The position numbers were made by a program, and so were the translations under genes. A DNA stretch of 64,000 bases from an uncultured Ruminococcus sp. (lineage in GTDB: Bacteria > Bacillota > Clostridia > Oscillospirales > Acutalibacteraceae). The first letter of the stretch is position 1. Each line of letters starts with the position of its first letter. Shown here piece after piece: positions 56,739 to 64,000 of this stretch. The notes beneath the pieces were generated by a model that saw only the letters and a list, made by a program, of their open reading frames with translations, had not been told where the DNA came from and made no database searches. Where the stretch lies: assembly GCA_902776375.1 (NCBI GenBank), contig CACYPV010000010.1:27442-91441 (forward strand). The letters run 5' to 3'.

Positions 56739-57449
56739 TTATTTGTCCAAACTCTCCAACACGCTTTGGGCGGTCAGGGCGTCGAGCTCGATAAAATTTT
56801 CCGCCTCGCGCATGTTTTCAAGATAATGCGCGTCGGAGCTTGTGACGATATTCATGCCGTTGAGGATAGGGTGCATTTTTTTCAGTGCGCCGAGCTTTGA
56901 CTTGTCGGCAAGTTCAGCCGTTTTGAAGCCGCAGCTCTCGTCTATCTCGCCCAGCACCGAAAGGATAGACAGGCTGTCGCGGTCGATGTGCGCGGGATAG
57001 CAAATGCCGCCGAACTCCTTTACCTTGTTATAAGCGTTCATTATGCTTATGTCCGTGGCGGGCAAAAGCAGGTGCTCTATCTCCCCCGTTTCCTCGTCGT
57101 TCTTGTTCATAATGACCTGCCTGCCGTATATCTCGGCGCGGTTCCTTACTTTGATACGGCGCTTGTCCACATAATCGTTCCACGCGAGCGCCTTTTCCAG
57201 ATCGGGAAACAGGCAGACGGCGTGGATATCCTCGCTGGTGGTGAGCTCCATGCCGGGGATGACGAGCAGCCCTATTTCCCTGCCGACAGCCATCGCCGCC
57301 TCGCAGTTGAGCGAGGTGTTGTGGTCGGTCAGGGCGATAACATCCAGCCCCAGCAGCTTTGCCATGTTCACAAGGTTGTTGGGGGTCATGTCCATATCGC
57401 CGCAGGGCGAAAGGCACGAGTGGATATGCAGGTCGTAAAAATACTTCAT
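56739..57449 (-). CDS. PHP-domain phosphoesterase
   Basis: 236 residues with HIHSCLSPCGDMD, LTDHNTSLN and SDAHYLENM metal motifs. Probable metal-dependent phosphatase or nuclease of the YciV/PolX-PHP type. It starts three bases after the DRTGG gene and is the last gene of the regulatory operon. Confidence 0.88.
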   Translation of the reverse strand: MKYFYDLHIHSCLSPCGDMDMTPNNLVNMAKLLGLDVIALTDHNTSLNCEAAMAVGREIGLLVIPGMELTTSEDIHAVCLFPDLEKALAWNDYVDKRRIKVRNRAEIYGRQVIMNKNDEETGEIEHLLLPATDISIMNAYNKVKEFGGICYPAHIDRDSLSILSVLGEIDESCGFKTAELADKSKLGALKKMHPILNGMNIVTSSDAHYLENMREAENFIELDALTAQSVLESLDK

Positions 57450-57452
57450 AGC

Positions 57453-57782
57453 TTACGCGAGCAGCTTGCTTATCCTGACCGCAAGGCTGTAGCTGTTTTC
57501 CTCGGTCAGCAGTATGGTGACGTCCATCATCTCAGCCTTTTTCTTGGCGTCGGCGTCAAGAGCGGCGTTCTCAACAAGGATGATGCAGCTTACGTCGGCA
57601 AGCGTCGCGACGGCTATAGAGTTGATGTTGCCCATAACGGTGAGCCAAGCGGAATCGGCAGGCGCTCTGCCCATGACCCAGCTCAGCAGATCGCCGATGT
57701 AGCAGTCGGTCACCTCGCGGTCGACGTCGCCCTCGACGAGGGTTTTTAAATTCAGTTCGTCAATTAGGTTTTGTACTGTCAT
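57453..57782 (-). CDS. DRTGG-domain protein
   Basis: 109 residues resembling DRTGG regulatory domains (as in CBS/DRTGG proteins); paralogue of 59800-60147. Cytoplasmic, likely a ligand-sensing partner. Composite repeat lies upstream. Confidence 0.75.
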   Translation of the reverse strand: MTVQNLIDELNLKTLVEGDVDREVTDCYIGDLLSWVMGRAPADSAWLTVMGNINSIAVATLADVSCIILVENAALDADAKKKAEMMDVTILLTEENSYSLAVRISKLLA

Positions 57783-57789
57783 AGTTGTT

Positions 57790-58033
57790 CCTCGGTACTA
57801 GGTATTAGGTACTAGGTATTAGGGGCTAGTGGCTAGATGCTAGATGCTAGATTAGGTATTAGGTATTAGGTATCAGGTATTAGAGTTGGTGTAGGGGCGG
57901 ACCCGTGTGTCCGCCCGAAAACGTCGCATTATTCTGCGGGCGCACACACGGGTGCGCCCCTACGTAATACAATCAACGTTTCTGCTGATTCATCCAGCCT
58001 CTAGCTTCTAGCCTCTAGCTTCTAGCTTCTAAA
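57790..58033. repeat. Composite intergenic repeat (type I core)
   Basis: TTAGGTA/CTAGATG units, a near-perfect type I core (57891-57963), the tail ACGTAATACAATCAACG then TTTCTGCTGA, and CTAGCTT/CTAGCCT units up to the group-B-like hydrogenase stop, whose TAG is part of a unit. Confidence 0.85.
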
Positions 58034-59303
58034 TGGTTCCTTTAAGCTGGTCGTATACGTTTTGTATTTTGGCGCGGAGCTTGAAGATGCAGTCGGTCTC
58101 CTTTGCCTTGCCGCGGACGATGTCCTCCGCCAGAGCGCGGCAGGTGGGCGCGCCGCAGGAGCCGCAGTCGAGGTGCGGCAGCCCTTTGTAGATGTCCTCC
58201 ATCTGCGACATCATCTCCATAGCCTTTGAGATATCCTTGTCCAGGCGGAAGATGTCGGCGTCGTAGGTGAGCTCGTTTTCCCAGAGCATTTGCGTGAGCT
58301 GGCCTTCCTCGAGGTGATTCAGCGAGACGGGCAGGAACTTGCGGAGCTTTTGTATGCGCGCCTGAGCGACATAGGGGTTCTCGACGTTCAGCACGCCGCC
58401 CACGCAGCCGCCTGAGCAGGCGTTCAGCTCGATGAAATCCACGCCTCTTATATGCTCGTCCTCGAGCTCCTCGAGCACGCGGATGACGTTTTCTATGCCG
58501 TCGGCGGCAAGGTACTTATCGCCCAGCATCGCGGCGGATTCGCCGCCGGAGGTCGCCCAGCCAATGCCCATGAGTCCGGACTGTCCCAGCGGCTCGACCT
58601 CAGTGAGGTGATCCATTATCTGGGTGAGCTCGGGGTAGATCTTAGACACGGCAATAGCGCCGTCGCACTCGGAGTGCGCGGTGTAGTTGGGCGAATGTAT
58701 TTCCGTCACCTTTGCGGGGCAGGGCGTGATGAAGAACACGCCTACCTTGCTTTTTGGCAGCCCCGTTTTTTCCATAGCCTCTTGCTTTGCCACGCGCGCG
58801 GCGACCTCGATGGGCGCCATGAGCGGCATGACGTTGTCGCAAAGCTCGGGGAAACGTATCCTTATCAGCCTAACCACGGCGGGACAGGCTGAGCTGATGA
58901 TCGGTTTATTCAGCTTGTTTTCTTTTATGAGCCTGCGCGTCGCTTCCGATACCAGCTCGGCGGCGCGGCTCACCTCGAACACATCGTCAAAGCCCAGCCT
59001 TTTAAGGCCGGTGAGGACAACGTCGATGCTGTCGAGGTTATTGAATTGTCCGAACAGCGCGGGCGCGGGGATGGCTACGGTGTATTCAAAGTCCCGTATC
59101 TCTTCAAGCTTTGAGCTGTTCGCCTTTTTGGCGTGGTGCGGACAAATGCGTATACATTCGCCGCAGTCGATACAGCGCTCGGAGAGGATCTTTGCCTTGC
59201 CGTCGTGCACGCGGATAGCCTCGGTGGGACAGCGTTTCAGGCAGTTGGTACAGCCGCAGCAGCGGTCGGCGTCGAGCTGAACGGAGTGAAAATATTTTTC
59301 CAT
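58029..59303 (-). CDS. Group-B-like [FeFe]-hydrogenase with C-terminal Fe-S domain
   Basis: 424 residues. Two ferredoxin motifs (15-25, 44-54), H-cluster-like motifs SSACPAV (C140), TPCPAKV (C195) and NACSGGCVGG (C296, C300), and a C-terminal CGSCGAPTC..C Fe4S domain. L1 and L3 differ from HydA (no CCP, no GGG), as in group B or sensory enzymes. Probably a slow or sensory hydrogenase. Confidence 0.85.
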   Translation of the reverse strand: MEKYFHSVQLDADRCCGCTNCLKRCPTEAIRVHDGKAKILSERCIDCGECIRICPHHAKKANSSKLEEIRDFEYTVAIPAPALFGQFNNLDSIDVVLTGLKRLGFDDVFEVSRAAELVSEATRRLIKENKLNKPIISSACPAVVRLIRIRFPELCDNVMPLMAPIEVAARVAKQEAMEKTGLPKSKVGVFFITPCPAKVTEIHSPNYTAHSECDGAIAVSKIYPELTQIMDHLTEVEPLGQSGLMGIGWATSGGESAAMLGDKYLAADGIENVIRVLEELEDEHIRGVDFIELNACSGGCVGGVLNVENPYVAQARIQKLRKFLPVSLNHLEEGQLTQMLWENELTYDADIFRLDKDISKAMEMMSQMEDIYKGLPHLDCGSCGAPTCRALAEDIVRGKAKETDCIFKLRAKIQNVYDQLKGTI

Positions 59304-59329
59304 TGCATATTACTCCCGGATGAGTGGAA

Positions 59330-59380
59330 AGTTATCTAATAACTTATTACATATAACTTATTACTTATAACTTACTAGCC
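59330..59380. repeat. Tandem ACTTATA-type repeat
   Basis: TTACTTATAACTTA units as at 25386, overlapping the stop of the anti-sigma-like ATPase (TAG). Confidence 0.7.
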
Positions 59381-59803
59381 ACTTACTTTGATAGTCAAAT
59401 ACAGATTTGTTCCCACGCCGATGGTGGTTTCTATGCGCATTTCGTCGCTGTATTTTTTGATGTTGGGCAGACCCATGCCCGCGCCGAAGCCAAGGCTGCG
59501 CACGTTGTCGGGCGCGGTTGAAAAGCCCTCCTGCATCGCCTTTTCAACGTCGGGTATACCGGGGCCGTGGTCGGACAGAAGTATCTCGATCCTGTCGGGG
59601 TAGATATCAACGTCGCAAAAGCCGCCGTCGGCGTGGATCACCATGTTGATCTCAGCCTCGTACATGGCTATGGCTGTGCGCCTTATCGCGTCGGGGTTGA
59701 AGCCCAGCGATTTAAGACGCTTTTTGACCGCGCCGCTCGCCTCGCCCGCACGCGTGAAATCCTCGCCCGACACCTCGTAGTGAAGATGTATAGCGTTGCT
59801 CAT
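59375..59803 (-). CDS. GHKL ATPase, anti-sigma/RsbT-like
   Basis: 142 residues. Motifs MYEAEINMVIHA (N box), LSDHGPGIPD (G1) and LGFGAGMGLPNIKK (G2), like SpoIIAB/RsbW/RsbT. ATG 59803, with GGGAGG upstream, overlaps the DRTGG gene end. Confidence 0.87.
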   Translation of the reverse strand: MSNAIHLHYEVSGEDFTRAGEASGAVKKRLKSLGFNPDAIRRTAIAMYEAEINMVIHADGGFCDVDIYPDRIEILLSDHGPGIPDVEKAMQEGFSTAPDNVRSLGFGAGMGLPNIKKYSDEMRIETTIGVGTNLYLTIKVSG

Positions 59804-60147
59804 ACCTTTGTTCCTCCCGACAGGCCGCCGGCGTAAAGTCTTCCGCACGCGGTGAACATTCTGTAGCGGGTCTTGATAAGGGTTATGCCCCTTTGCTCCG
59901 CAAGGCGGATGATGGAATCGTCGGGCACCTTGCCGCGCACGAATACTATGCACGCCATGTCCATCATTTCGGCGGTGCGCACCACCTGAGGATTGACAAG
60001 GCCTGTGAGCAGCACGGACTGATCCTTGACGAACGCCAGAACGTCGCTCATCATGTCTGAGCCGCAGGCGGTCTTGATCTCCTGCTCGAGGTCGCCCTCG
60101 CAGATTATCTCGCCCTCAAGAATGTCGATGATATCTTTAACAATCAT
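59800..60147 (-). CDS. DRTGG-domain protein
   Basis: 115 residues. Resembles DRTGG regulatory domains (EMMDMACIVFVRGKVPDD). First gene of the second operon, with GGAGAG upstream. Confidence 0.78.
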   Translation of the reverse strand: MIVKDIIDILEGEIICEGDLEQEIKTACGSDMMSDVLAFVKDQSVLLTGLVNPQVVRTAEMMDMACIVFVRGKVPDDSIIRLAEQRGITLIKTRYRMFTACGRLYAGGLSGGTKV

Positions 60148-60167
60148 TTCGGAACTCTCCTTTTATA

Positions 60168-60325
60168 TAGTTATTTAGGTATTAGGTATTAGGTATCAGG
60201 GATTAGGATTTAGTGGTTAGGGTACGCCCTAAAACGTCGCGGTATTCCACGGGCGCACACATGGGTGCGCCCCTACGTACTACCAGAAACGTTTCTGCTA
60301 ATACCTCTAGCCTCTAGCCTCTAAA
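60168..60325. repeat. Composite repeat (degenerate type I core) in a 5' leader
   Basis: TTAGGTA units, degenerate core (60220-60275), tail ACGTACTACCAG, AAACGTTTCTGCTAA, then CTAGCCT units. Lies between the promoter at 60340 and the DRTGG start, so in the transcript leader. Confidence 0.75.
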
Positions 60326-60339
60326 AAATATACATTGTT

Positions 60340-60368
60340 ATTATAGCATATATATTATACTAATTCAA
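60340..60368 (-). promoter_or_regulatory. Promoter of the group-B-like hydrogenase operon
   Basis: On the minus strand TTGAAT, a 17-base spacer and TATAAT, about 190 bases before the first gene. Confidence 0.75.
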
Positions 60369-60512
60369 TATTGATTTCTATACAATATTTTTGGTTATTT
60401 TTGTGATAAATGATACCGCACAAGTAGATTGCAGAATTATGAGATTATCTGGCTAAAATTGCAGAATATTGTTCTTTGACAAGATATTAACGGGTAAAAC
60501 AAGTATTCACGG
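60369..60512. other. AT-rich spacer between divergent promoters
   Basis: No gene or known motif seen between the divergent promoters of the hydrogenase operon and glgX. Confidence 0.5.
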
Positions 60513-60541
60513 TTGAAAAACAGGTCAGAATATGTTATAGT
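60513..60541 (+). promoter_or_regulatory. Sigma-A promoter of glgX
   Basis: TTGAAA, a 17-base spacer and TATAGT, about 40 bases before glgX. Confidence 0.75.
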
Positions 60542-60578
60542 TAATTTATATACTCTGTGATCTGGAGGGATTATTTAT

Positions 60579-62669
60579 ATGTTGAGGGACTTAAAGCCCA
60601 CTGACATTATTTGCGGTTACAACGTTCGTCCCGGATACTATGATATGGAGGGCGCTACGCCTGTGCGCGGCGGCGTGAATTTCACGATAAGCTCGGTTTA
60701 CGCCACGGCTTGTACCCTGCTGCTGTTCGCGCCCGGAGCCAGAACTCCGTATGTAAGGCTGCCTTTCCCCGATTCTTACCGTATAGGCAACACCTACTCG
60801 ATGATAGTATTCGGTCTGGAGATCGATAAATTTGAATACGCTTATTCCATAGACGGTCCCTACGACCCCAAAAAGGGACTGATATTTGACAAGACAAAAT
60901 ACATCCTCGACCCCTACGCCAAGGCGGTCACGGGTCAGAGCGGCTGGGGCGTGCCTCAGCAGGATCAGTGCGTCTACAAGGCGAGGGTGGTGTTCAACGA
61001 CTACGACTGGGGCAACTTCAAGACCAATCCCCTGCCGCTTGAGGAGCTTATCATCTATGAGCTTCACGTCAGAGGCTTTACGATGGACGAAAGCTCGGGC
61101 GTTGAGAACCGAGGCACCTTTGCGGGCATACGAGAGAAGATACCTTACCTTAAAGAGCTGGGTATCAATGCTGTAGAGCTTATGCCTATTTTCGAGTTTG
61201 ACGAAATGGGCGCGCACCGCAACTTCGAGGGCGAAAAGCTCTATGACTACTGGGGCTACAACACCGTGGGCTTCTTTGCGCCGAACACGAGCTACGAGTC
61301 CGCGCGCGGTCACAAGCACCACCGCGAAGGCACCGAGCTGAAGGAGCTTATCCGCGACCTCAAGACCAACGGTATAGAGGTCATTTTGGACGTGGTGTTC
61401 AACCACACCGCCGAGGGCAACGAGCTGGGACCCTTCTTCTCGTTCAAGGGTATCGACAACAACATCTACTACATGCTGACGCCCGACGGAAAGTATTACA
61501 ATTTCAGCGGCTGCGGCAACGTGCTCAACTGCAACCACCCGATAGTGCGCAACTTCATCAAGGCTTGTCTGCGCTACTGGGTGACCGAATACAAGATAGA
61601 CGGCTTCCGCTTTGACCTTGCGTCCATTCTGGGACGAAACGAGGACGGCACGCCCATGGATCAGCCTCCGCTGCTCAAAAGCCTTGCGTTCGACCCCATT
61701 CTCGGTCACACCAAGCTTATCGCCGAGGCGTGGGATGCGGGCGGACTGTATCAGGTAGGCAGCTTCCCGTCATGGAACCGCTGGGCTGAGTGGAACGGCA
61801 AGTACCGCGACGACATGCGCCGCTTCCTGAAGGGCGACAGCGATTTGGCGTGGGCTGCGACTCACCGCCTTACCGGCTCAAAGGACCTGTACGACCCCTC
61901 GTACCGCGGCAACTGCGCCAGCGTGAATTTCATCACCTGTCACGACGGCTTCACGCTTTGGGACATGTACTCTTACAACCATAAGCACAACTATAAAAAC
62001 GGCTGGAACAACACCGACGGCGCAGACGACAACAACAGCTGGAACTGCGGCTTTGAGGGCGAGACCGACGACCCGCAGATAGACGCGCTGAGAAGGAAGC
62101 TCGTAAAGAACGCCTTTGCCTCGCTGATGTGCAGCCGCGGCGCGGCGCTGTTCCTCGCGGGCGACGAGTTCTGCAACACGCAGTTCGGCAACAACAACGC
62201 CTACTGTCAGGACAACATAACCTCGTGGCTGGACTGGACGCGCAAGGACAAGTACAACGACGTATTCGAGTTCTTCAAGTACATGATCGACTTCCGCAAG
62301 CGCTTTAAGGTCATCACCAAAAACCGCCGCGAGAGCGACTGCACCCTGCCGCCCGAGAGCCTTCATTCGCAGAGGCCGTGGCAGACCGACTTCGGCGCTC
62401 ATTCGCGCTATGTGGGCGTTATGTACGCCGGCGCGTCGAGCATTCCGCTTGTGGACGAGATAGTTTACTTCGGCATAAACGCGCACTGGGAGCCTGCGGA
62501 CGTTGAGCTTCCGGGACTGCCCGAAAACTACATTTGGACGCTTTATGTGGACACCGGCAGAGAGCCCGAGCACGTGATCTGCGAGCACGACAATATAACG
62601 CTTAAAGACCGCAAAATAAGATTAGAGGGCAGAACGGTAATGATAGCCGTAGCCCACAGGATAGGATAA
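60579..62669 (+). CDS. glgX: Glycogen debranching enzyme, GlgX/isoamylase type
   Basis: 696 residues. N-terminal CBM48 (about 10-115) and a GH13_11 barrel with ELHVRGFTMDESSG, FRFDLASILG (nucleophile Asp), LIAEAWDAGG (acid Glu) and FITCHDGFTL (Asp). Cleaves alpha-1,6 branches of glycogen or limit dextrins inside the cell. TGGAGGG ribosome site. Confidence 0.93.
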   Translation: MLRDLKPTDIICGYNVRPGYYDMEGATPVRGGVNFTISSVYATACTLLLFAPGARTPYVRLPFPDSYRIGNTYSMIVFGLEIDKFEYAYSIDGPYDPKKGLIFDKTKYILDPYAKAVTGQSGWGVPQQDQCVYKARVVFNDYDWGNFKTNPLPLEELIIYELHVRGFTMDESSGVENRGTFAGIREKIPYLKELGINAVELMPIFEFDEMGAHRNFEGEKLYDYWGYNTVGFFAPNTSYESARGHKHHREGTELKELIRDLKTNGIEVILDVVFNHTAEGNELGPFFSFKGIDNNIYYMLTPDGKYYNFSGCGNVLNCNHPIVRNFIKACLRYWVTEYKIDGFRFDLASILGRNEDGTPMDQPPLLKSLAFDPILGHTKLIAEAWDAGGLYQVGSFPSWNRWAEWNGKYRDDMRRFLKGDSDLAWAATHRLTGSKDLYDPSYRGNCASVNFITCHDGFTLWDMYSYNHKHNYKNGWNNTDGADDNNSWNCGFEGETDDPQIDALRRKLVKNAFASLMCSRGAALFLAGDEFCNTQFGNNNAYCQDNITSWLDWTRKDKYNDVFEFFKYMIDFRKRFKVITKNRRESDCTLPPESLHSQRPWQTDFGAHSRYVGVMYAGASSIPLVDEIVYFGINAHWEPADVELPGLPENYIWTLYVDTGREPEHVICEHDNITLKDRKIRLEGRTVMIAVAHRIG

Positions 62670-62677
62670 AAAAATTC

Positions 62678-62712
62678 AGGGTCAGCCATCTGCTTGGCTG
62701 ACCCTTTCTTTT
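62678..62712 (+). terminator. Strong terminator after glgX
   Basis: AGGGTCAGCCA and TGGCTGACCCT form an 11-base stem, then TTCTTTT. Confidence 0.92.
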
Positions 62713-62745
62713 GCTTTATTATCTTTTCGCAAATTGCAATAGCAA

Positions 62746-63982
62746 GTTGCAACAAATTTTGAGTCTGTAGTAGATCGCCGCGAGTTTTTCGAGGGAGGAG
62801 CGTAGCGACGAGCGAGGAAAACTCGCGGCGACGCGGCTCACGCGGCAGCATATATGGCAGCATATATGCGGTCGAGTTCCTGCTCGAACAGCTCCTCCGG
62901 GGTTCTGTAGCCCAGAATCTTTCTCGGCAGACTGTTGATCTTATCCGCAAAGTAGAGAATGTCATCAGCGCTGTAGTCATCAATACTTTTGCCTTTCGGT
63001 ATGAATCTGCGCAGCATTTTGTTATGACACTCGTTAGTTCCTTTCTCATATGACGAATACGGATGGGTGAAATAGACGGCTATACCTTTTGATTCCACCT
63101 GAGAGAGATTTGCAAATTCAGATCCATTATCACCGGTAATACTTTTGAATACTTCATTGTATTTCTCTCCGAACTGATCAATCAGATGGGATAGAGCTTC
63201 ATCTATCGCTTCGGCTGAGTGATCCCTTACCTTGATCCAGATGGACTCTCTGAGTTTGCGCTCGACTATGGTCATCACCTGTGATTCGCCTTCGGCCTTC
63301 CTACCGATCACGCTGTCGATTTCCCAGTGCCCGAACTCTTCTCTGGTATCCACTGTGTCAGGACGCTGTTCAATACTATTGCCGAGTTTTCGCTTGTTTT
63401 CTCTATCTTTTTTGGATTTAGTCTTTCTCGAAAGCTTTTCAGGCAAATCAATGTTCCTGATTTTAAGCAGACCTAAATCAACATAGTTATACAGAGTTTT
63501 GGTGCACACCATTTCTTTATGGGAATACAGTCCATTAGCTTTTGCGTATCCCACGGCGGCATCAAGCGACCATCCATCATCGAAAAACTGATTTTCAACA
63601 TATCTGAGAAAATTCGCTGTTTCAAGGCAACGGTAATTACGGCAGCTATTCTTGCGGTGTTCAAGGTATACTTCCTCGCCTTTGTCAGCCTTGTATCTGG
63701 CTACCTTGCCGTTGTATAGATATACGGTACCGCGGTTAATCTCGTTTTTGATTGTGTTGTATGGTCTGCCGAGACTTTTGGCAATTGTGTAAATTGTCCA
63801 CTTATCCTCGTTGAATCGCACTTCAATTATGTGTCGCTCTTCTGAGGTCAGGTGTTGATATTTCTTGTGTTTCGTGCTACAATTGGGATTGTCCATAGTG
63901 ATGATTCCTTTCGAATTGGTGTCTGCAAACTCAATTCTACTACAGAATCGTCCCTATGGGCTATTTATTTTATTGTTGCAAC
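62746..63982. mobile_element. IS30-family insertion sequence
   Basis: About 1.24 kb. GTTGCAACAA ends lie in inverse orientation at both sides, each followed inward by TCTGTAGTAG at unequal distances. A long inverted repeat (CGCCGCGAGTTTT/AAAACTCGCGGCG, about 62770-62832) follows the transposase gene. Boundaries are approximate; target-site repeats were not resolved. Confidence 0.75.
62838..63896 (-). CDS. IS30-family transposase
   Basis: 352 residues. N-terminal HTH (YQHLTSEERHIIEVRFNE) and an rve catalytic core with DDE residues in WEIDSVIGR, ITGDNGSEFA and YEKGTNECHNKM. Full length, apparently intact. Confidence 0.94.
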   Translation of the reverse strand: MDNPNCSTKHKKYQHLTSEERHIIEVRFNEDKWTIYTIAKSLGRPYNTIKNEINRGTVYLYNGKVARYKADKGEEVYLEHRKNSCRNYRCLETANFLRYVENQFFDDGWSLDAAVGYAKANGLYSHKEMVCTKTLYNYVDLGLLKIRNIDLPEKLSRKTKSKKDRENKRKLGNSIEQRPDTVDTREEFGHWEIDSVIGRKAEGESQVMTIVERKLRESIWIKVRDHSAEAIDEALSHLIDQFGEKYNEVFKSITGDNGSEFANLSQVESKGIAVYFTHPYSSYEKGTNECHNKMLRRFIPKGKSIDDYSADDILYFADKINSLPRKILGYRTPEELFEQELDRIYAAIYAAA

Positions 63983-64000
63983 CTCATTTTACAATGCGCC

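Noticed and set aside
60591-61709. Long minus-strand open frame opposite glgX (372 codons)
   Set aside because: Antisense shadow of glgX without domain similarity.

Overview
The window looks like a chromosomal contig from an obligately anaerobic, spore-forming Clostridia bacterium, most likely a Ruminococcus-like gut starch degrader. Four things point there: a dockerin protein with starch-binding modules next to a secreted GH13 amylase, an NADH-dependent [FeFe]-hydrogenase operon, a 29-residue SpoVM-like gene, and gene orders typical of Clostridia (cdaA-cdaR, queA-tgt-yajC, asd-dapA-dapB). Genes are GC-rich and densely packed. Intergenic DNA is AT-rich and unusually full of repeats. The species cannot be named from sequence alone.

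Layout. 1-6.4 kb (minus strand): a truncated SDR oxidoreductase, a methyltransferase, an amidohydrolase, a patatin-like lipase, a MutS-family ATPase, an alpha/beta hydrolase and a lipoprotein. 6.5-8.7 kb: an AT-rich island carrying one DUF262/DUF1524 (GmrSD-like) restriction gene, inserted in the 3' end of rlmD and bounded by a 13-bp direct repeat. 8.6-13.4 kb: rlmD, murC, htrA. 13.6-17.6 kb: aconitase, isocitrate dehydrogenase and rex, behind a near-consensus promoter whose -10 overlaps a Rex-type operator. 17.7-31.5 kb: typA, an exonuclease, a ComF protein, a surface protein, alaS, a U32 protein, mltG, and a small run ending in tmk. 31.7-38.6 kb: an amino-acid ABC transporter, the amylase and dockerin pair, then a small membrane protein and spoVM. 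38.7-46.6 kb: a pseudouridine synthase, cdaA-cdaR, a cysteine-desulfurase-like enzyme with DUF3343, and the DAP/lysine genes asd-dapA-dapB. 46.8-50.6 kb: queA, a RelB/YafQ-type toxin-antitoxin pair, tgt, yajC and a TIGR04086-like membrane protein. 51.4-60.1 kb: a trimeric bifurcating hydrogenase operon and a second operon with a group-B-like hydrogenase, DRTGG proteins, GHKL ATPases and a PHP phosphoesterase. 60.5-64 kb: glgX and an IS30-family element.

Functional themes. Starch and glycogen use (amylase, dockerin protein, surface protein, GlgX) would feed fermentation. The hydrogenases dispose of reductant, and Rex links NADH/NAD+ to the 2-oxoglutarate branch (Acn, Icd). Cell-wall supply is represented by murC, asd-dapA-dapB, mltG and c-di-AMP synthesis.

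The most unusual signal is a family of composite intergenic repeats. Short AT-rich units rich in stop codons flank one of two GC-rich palindromic cores, each core having its own conserved tail. At least twelve copies occur, and several supply the stop codon of the preceding gene. A separate MITE-like element lies inside one copy. No tRNA, rRNA or CRISPR array was seen.
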